A DNA stretch of 8,804 nt from Desulfococcus sp041737845. Lineage in GTDB: Bacteria; Desulfobacterota; Desulfobacteria; Desulfobacterales; Desulfococcaceae. A program made the translations under genes and the position numbers. The notes under the pieces were generated by a model. That model saw only the letters and a program-made list of their open reading frames with translations, was not told the DNA's origin and searched no databases. The stretch is from positions 1 to 8,804 of the forward strand of contig NZ_JBGSQX010000176.1 in the NCBI RefSeq assembly GCF_041737845.1, in the 5' to 3' direction. Of this stretch, positions 5,885 through 8,804 are shown piece by piece; the stretch's first letter is position 1, and every line of letters starts with the position of its first letter.

Positions 5885-6604
5885 TCAATCGAAGGCCATG
5901 TCGGTCTTCCATACCTCCCACACCTTTCCGACAAGGTCCGGACCCGGCTTCAGGGTGATTTTTCCGGGGCGCCACCCCGCCGGCGTCGCTTCCCTCCCCT
6001 TGCTCTCCCGAACCAATTGGAAGGCCTGGAGCTGGCGGATGCTTTCACTGAAGTTCCGCCCCACCGGCGGCGTGAGCACCTCGTAGCCCTGGACCACCCC
6101 TTCCGGGTCGATGATGAACCTGCCCCGGGTTTCCACGCCGGCCTCCTCGTCAAAGACGCCGAACACCTTTCCCACTCTTCCGCCGGCATCCGAGAGCATC
6201 GGAAACGGCACGCCGCCCTTCGCCATCTTCGAGAGTTCATTATCGTCCCACATCTTGTGGACGAAGACGCTGTCGATGCTCATGGAAAGGACCTCCACGC
6301 CGAGTTTCTGAAGTTCATTGTATTTTTCGGCAACTGCCGAAATCTCCGTGGCTCAGACGAAAGTGAAATCCCCGGGGTAGAAACACAGGAGCACCCATTT
6401 GCCCAGGTATTCCGAAAGTCTCACGGAAACGAACTTGCCCTGGTGATAGGCCGGGGCGACAAAATCCGGTGCCTTCTTGCCGACTTTGATCATTGGTGCG
6501 GCCTCCTTGATCGGTGTGGTTTCCTTTGGGGCGGTTTCATCGACAGCCTCTCCGACCGGTCCTCCGGTGGGTCTGGCACAGCCGACCTCCATCTCTTCAC
6601 CCAT
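5885..6604 (-). CDS. prxU: Selenocysteine-containing peroxiredoxin (PrxU type), UGA-encoded Sec at residue 84
   Basis: This 239-residue AhpC/Prx-family peroxidase is read through an in-frame TGA at 6353-6355. It reduces H2O2, organic peroxides or peroxynitrite in the cytosol. The PxxxTxxC active-site motif is present as P77, T81 and position 84, where TGA replaces the peroxidatic Cys codon (YPGDFTFV-U-ATE). Family signatures continue in the same frame after the TGA: EVLSMSIDS, R160 in ETRGRFIIDPEG and GWRPG. The Cys-Pro pair normally at the C-terminal resolving site is Thr-Pro (T207, EATPAGW), and there is no Cys after residue 84. The Pro normally after the peroxidatic Cys is Ala85. Only C9 and C74 remain. 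Residues 1-36 are an acidic, Pro/Thr-rich extension. The start is fixed by AGGAGG 5 bases before ATG 6604. A SECIS hairpin follows the TGA. The final stop is also TGA, with no similar hairpin noted. SelA/B/C/D must be encoded elsewhere. Confidence 0.93.
6325..6355 (-). promoter_or_regulatory. Bacterial SECIS element with its Sec UGA codon
   Basis: On the mRNA, UGA (6355-6353) is followed by 10 bases and then a 7-bp perfect stem, UUUCGGC (6342-6336) with GCCGAAA (6331-6325), closed by the tetraloop AGUU (6335-6332). The loop begins 18 bases after the UGA and has G as its second base. As I recall the bacterial SECIS model, it needs a small apical stem-loop about 16-37 bases after UGA with a G among the first two loop bases, recognised by SelB. 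This hairpin fits. It lies inside the coding sequence, as bacterial SECIS elements do. Confidence 0.85.
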
Positions 6605-6609
6605 GGTTG

Positions 6610-6615
6610 CCTCCT
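6610..6615 (-). promoter_or_regulatory. Ribosome binding site fixing the peroxiredoxin start
   Basis: AGGAGG lies 5 bases upstream of ATG 6604 on the minus strand. It shows that the unusual N-terminal extension is translated, rather than starting at Met38 (6493), just before the core peroxiredoxin domain. Confidence 0.85.
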
Positions 6616-6617
6616 TT

Positions 6618-6672
6618 CTGTTATGTAATTTATGCTCATAAAGTCAATACCCGAAATCATCGAAATGATCAA
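6618..6672 (-). promoter_or_regulatory. Probable promoter region of the peroxiredoxin gene
   Basis: This stretch is clearly AT-rich against its GC-rich surroundings. On the minus strand TTGATC (6672-6667) and TATTGA (6649-6644) have a 17-base spacer. An alternative is TTGACT (6647-6642) with an 18-base spacer to TAACAG (6623-6618), which would leave almost no leader. A small inverted repeat ATCAT-CGAA-ATGAT (6656-6669) sits between the first pair of hexamers, where a repressor could block polymerase. No match to a known peroxide-regulator box is claimed. Confidence 0.4.
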
Positions 6673-6789
6673 TAAAAATCACGGCGACGATTGAAAGTTT
6701 CGATTCCTCGGTAAGCTTCAACTCTTCGACCCTGGCCTTGCGTAACGGTGAGCGGGATGGCTGCGGGGTCCCGGCACGGGATGCGGGCA

Positions 6790-6817
6790 TCGCGGGGCCC
6801 GGTACAGGGCCCCGCGA
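6790..6817 (-). terminator. GC-rich 11-bp perfect hairpin downstream of katG
   Basis: TCGCGGGGCCC (6790-6800) pairs perfectly with GGGCCCCGCGA (6807-6817) around a 6-base loop. It begins about 57 bp past the katG stop, in the gap before the peroxiredoxin gene. A second small hairpin (TCCCG-GCA-CGGGA, 6769-6781) follows in the direction of transcription. Neither is followed by a T run on the minus strand, so this may be a pause or RNA-stability structure rather than a classical intrinsic terminator. Confidence 0.5.
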
Positions 6818-6873
6818 GTGATTTCCTCCGCGGGTGACGGATGGAAGGAAGGACGATGCCGTTGATGCTGCGA

Positions 6874-8804
6874 TCAGGCGAGGTCGAAACGGTCCAGGTT
6901 CATGACCTTGTCCCACGCCGCAACAAAATCGCGGACGAATTTCTCCCGGGAATCTTCGCAGCCATAGACTTCCGCGACGGCCCGGAGCTGGGAGTTCGAA
7001 CCGAAGATGAGGTCGACACGGGTGCCGGTCCACTTCAACTCGCCCGTGGCCCGATCCCGGCCTTCGAAAACGTCCTGGTCTTCAGCAGTTGGTTTCCAGA
7101 TCGTCCCCATGTCGAGCAGGTTCACGAAGAAGTCGTTGGTGAGCGTCTCGGGCCGCTGGGTGAAGACGCCGTGGCGGGATTGCCCGAAGTTGGCATTCAG
7201 GACACGCATGCCGCCGATGAGGACCGTCATTTCCGGGCCAGTCAGCGTCAGCAGTTGCGCCCGATCCACCAGCAGTTCCTCGGCCGATACGGCGTATTTG
7301 GTTTTTTGGTAGTTGCGGAACCCGTCTGCGGCCGGTTTGAGTACGGCGAATGACACCGCGTCGGTCTGCTCCTGCGAGGCATCCGTGCGTCCCGGCGTGA
7401 AGGGAACGGTCACATTGTGACCGGCATTCTTCGCCGCTTGCTCGACAGCCGCGCATCCACCCAGGACAATCAGGTCGGCGAGCGACACCTTCTTCCCGCC
7501 GGAGGCCGCACTGTTGAACTCGTTCTGGATGCCCTCCAGGGTCTTGAGCACCTTCGCCAATCGGGCGGGCTGGTTGACTTCCCAATCCTTCTGCGGCGCG
7601 AGGCGAATTCGTGCGCCGTTCGCCCCGCCGCGCTTGTCGGAGCCGCGGAAGGTGGATGCCGACGCCCAGGCGGTCGACACCAGCTCCGACACGGACAGGC
7701 CGGAACCCAGGATCACGCCCTTGAGGGAGGCGATGTCCTGTGCATCGATCAGCTTGTGATCGACGGCGGGCATGGGGTCCTGCCAGATGAGTTCCTCACC
7801 CGGGACCTCCGGACCGAGGTAGCGGGAGCGGGGGCCCATGTCGCGGTGGGTGAGCTTGAACCAGGCGCGGGCGAAGGCGTCGGCGAACTCCTCGGGGTTT
7901 TCCAGATAGCGCCGGGAGATGGGCTCGTAGATCGGGTCGAAGCGGAGGGAGAGATCGGCCGTGGTCATCATCGGCCGGTGCCTCTTGGACGGGTCGTGGG
8001 CGTCCACCACCATGTCTTCTTCGTCCACGTTTTTGGCCAGCCACTGATTTGCACCGGCGGGGCTCTTGACCAGTTCCCACTCATACTTGAACAGGACCTT
8101 CAGGTAGCCCATGTCCCATTTCGTCGGGTTCGGCTTCCAGGCGCCCTCGATGCCGCTGCTGATGGTATCGCCGCCTTTGCCGCTGCCGAAGCTGCTCTTC
8201 CAGCCGAGTCCCTGTTCTTCGATGGGGGCGGCTTCAGGCTCGGGACCCACATGGGTCGCAGGACCGGCGCCATGGCACTTGCCGAAGGTGTGGCCGCCGG
8301 CGACCAGCGCCACGGTCTCTTCGTCGTTCATGGCCATGCGGGCGAAGGTCTCGCGAACGTCGCGGCCGGAGGCGACCGGATCCGGGTTGCCGTCCGGGCC
8401 TTCCGGGTTCACGTAGATCAGGCCCATCTGCACGGCTGCCAGGGGATTTTCCAGGTCCCGGTCGCCGGTGTAACGGCTCTTGGGCTTGTCGCTCGTGGCC
8501 AGCCATTCCTCTTCGGACCCCCAGTAAATGTCCTCCTCGGGCTCCCAGACGTCTTCGCGTCCGCCGCCGAAACCGAAGGTCTCCAATCCCATCGACTCGA
8601 TGGCGCAGTTGCCGGCAAGGACCATCAGGTCGGCCCAGGAGATCTTCCTTCCGTATTTCTGCTTGATCGGCCAGAGCAGACGGCGCGCCTTGTCGAGGTT
8701 CACGTTGTCGGGCCAACTGCTGAGGGGCGCCAGGCGCTGGTTGCCGGACCCCGCGCCGCCGCGGCCGTCGCCTTGGCGGTAGGTGCCGGCGCTGTGCCAC
8801 GCCA
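6874..8804 (-). CDS. katG: Catalase-peroxidase KatG, 5'-truncated by the window edge
   Basis: The gene encodes the bifunctional haem catalase-peroxidase that removes H2O2 in the cytosol. The frame runs past the right edge with no start; about 642 complete codons of a usual 720-740 are present. The GTG at 8703 is an internal Val in WPDNVNLDKAR, not the start. Visible catalytic features, counting that Val as residue 1: the distal WH pair of AWHSAGTYR (codons 8799-8794), Y97 in LIYVNPEG and M123 in RMAMND, which with the Trp form the Met-Tyr-Trp adduct needed for catalase activity, the proximal haem ligand H138 in GGHTFGKCHG, and the proximal Trp in FKYEWEL. The Y-M-H spacing (26 and 15) equals that of M. 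tuberculosis KatG (229, 255, 270). The C-terminal half-domain is complete, ending MNLDRFDLA. Cys replaces the common Thr in HTFGKTHG. It lies upstream of the peroxiredoxin gene on the same strand, 269 bp apart. Confidence 0.97.
   Translation of the reverse strand, partial: AWHSAGTYRQGDGRGGAGSGNQRLAPLSSWPDNVNLDKARRLLWPIKQKYGRKISWADLMVLAGNCAIESMGLETFGFGGGREDVWEPEEDIYWGSEEEWLATSDKPKSRYTGDRDLENPLAAVQMGLIYVNPEGPDGNPDPVASGRDVRETFARMAMNDEETVALVAGGHTFGKCHGAGPATHVGPEPEAAPIEEQGLGWKSSFGSGKGGDTISSGIEGAWKPNPTKWDMGYLKVLFKYEWELVKSPAGANQWLAKNVDEEDMVVDAHDPSKRHRPMMTTADLSLRFDPIYEPISRRYLENPEEFADAFARAWFKLTHRDMGPRSRYLGPEVPGEELIWQDPMPAVDHKLIDAQDIASLKGVILGSGLSVSELVSTAWASASTFRGSDKRGGANGARIRLAPQKDWEVNQPARLAKVLKTLEGIQNEFNSAASGGKKVSLADLIVLGGCAAVEQAAKNAGHNVTVPFTPGRTDASQEQTDAVSFAVLKPAADGFRNYQKTKYAVSAEELLVDRAQLLTLTGPEMTVLIGGMRVLNANFGQSRHGVFTQRPETLTNDFFVNLLDMGTIWKPTAEDQDVFEGRDRATGELKWTGTRVDLIFGSNSQLRAVAEVYGCEDSREKFVRDFVAAWDKVMNLDRFDLA

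Noticed and set aside
6353..6355. The TGA as a nonsense mutation, pseudogene or sequencing error
   Set aside because: It falls exactly on the catalytic Cys position, the frame is kept on both sides, and a SECIS-like hairpin follows at the right distance. A random mutation would not explain all three.
5873..6628. Plus-strand open frame of 251 codons across the peroxiredoxin gene
   Set aside because: It looks like one intact gene only because the true minus-strand gene contains a TGA. The minus strand has the peroxiredoxin motifs, ribosome site and SECIS.
8701..8703. GTG at 8703 as the katG start
   Set aside because: The frame upstream continues with the conserved distal-site sequence AWHSAGTYR to the window edge, so the gene starts outside the window.

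Overview
The window looks like chromosomal DNA from a strictly or mostly anaerobic, respiring bacterium, most likely a deltaproteobacterium (Desulfobacterota, sulfate-reducer-like). The pointers are a Tat-exported molybdopterin/Fe-S/NrfD respiratory complex, a UGA-encoded selenoprotein peroxiredoxin, a PA14 lipoprotein and GC-rich coding sequence. Taxonomy is inferred from gene content and the style of the proteins, not from a marker gene.

Layout. Bases 1-73 may hold the first codons of a further minus-strand gene (weak). Bases 189-4644 (minus strand) are a tight three-gene operon, transcribed A to B to C: a Tat-signal molybdopterin catalytic subunit of the ArrA/PsrA/SrdA clade, a four-cluster ferredoxin-type electron-transfer subunit, and an NrfD-type membrane quinol-oxidising subunit. 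A and B are 11 bp apart; B and C overlap by 4 bp (ATGA). Bases 4645-5158 are non-coding, with small inverted repeats, a hairpin followed by eight T, and a strong sigma70-type promoter reading rightward. Bases 5159-5806 (plus) encode a PA14-domain lipoprotein. It converges on bases 5885-6604 (minus), a peroxiredoxin whose peroxidatic residue is encoded by an in-frame TGA at 6353-6355, with a bacterial SECIS hairpin directly after it: a selenocysteine peroxiredoxin (PrxU type). Bases 6874-8804 (minus) are catalase-peroxidase katG, cut at its 5' end by the window edge.

How the genes work together. The operon should take electrons from the quinol pool through the NrfD subunit and the Fe-S subunit to a periplasmic Mo active site that reduces an oxyanion or sulfur compound. 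The residues I recall as the arsenate-binding set of ArrA are all present with the same spacing, so arsenate is the leading but unproven candidate. The right half is an antioxidant block: KatG for high peroxide loads and the Sec-peroxiredoxin for low-level peroxide. The lipoprotein between the two halves has no obvious link to either.

The most notable item is the selenoprotein. A plain gene caller would split it into two fragments or call it a pseudogene. It also lacks the usual resolving cysteine and carries an N-terminal extension with its own cysteine. No tRNA, rRNA, CRISPR array or insertion sequence was seen.
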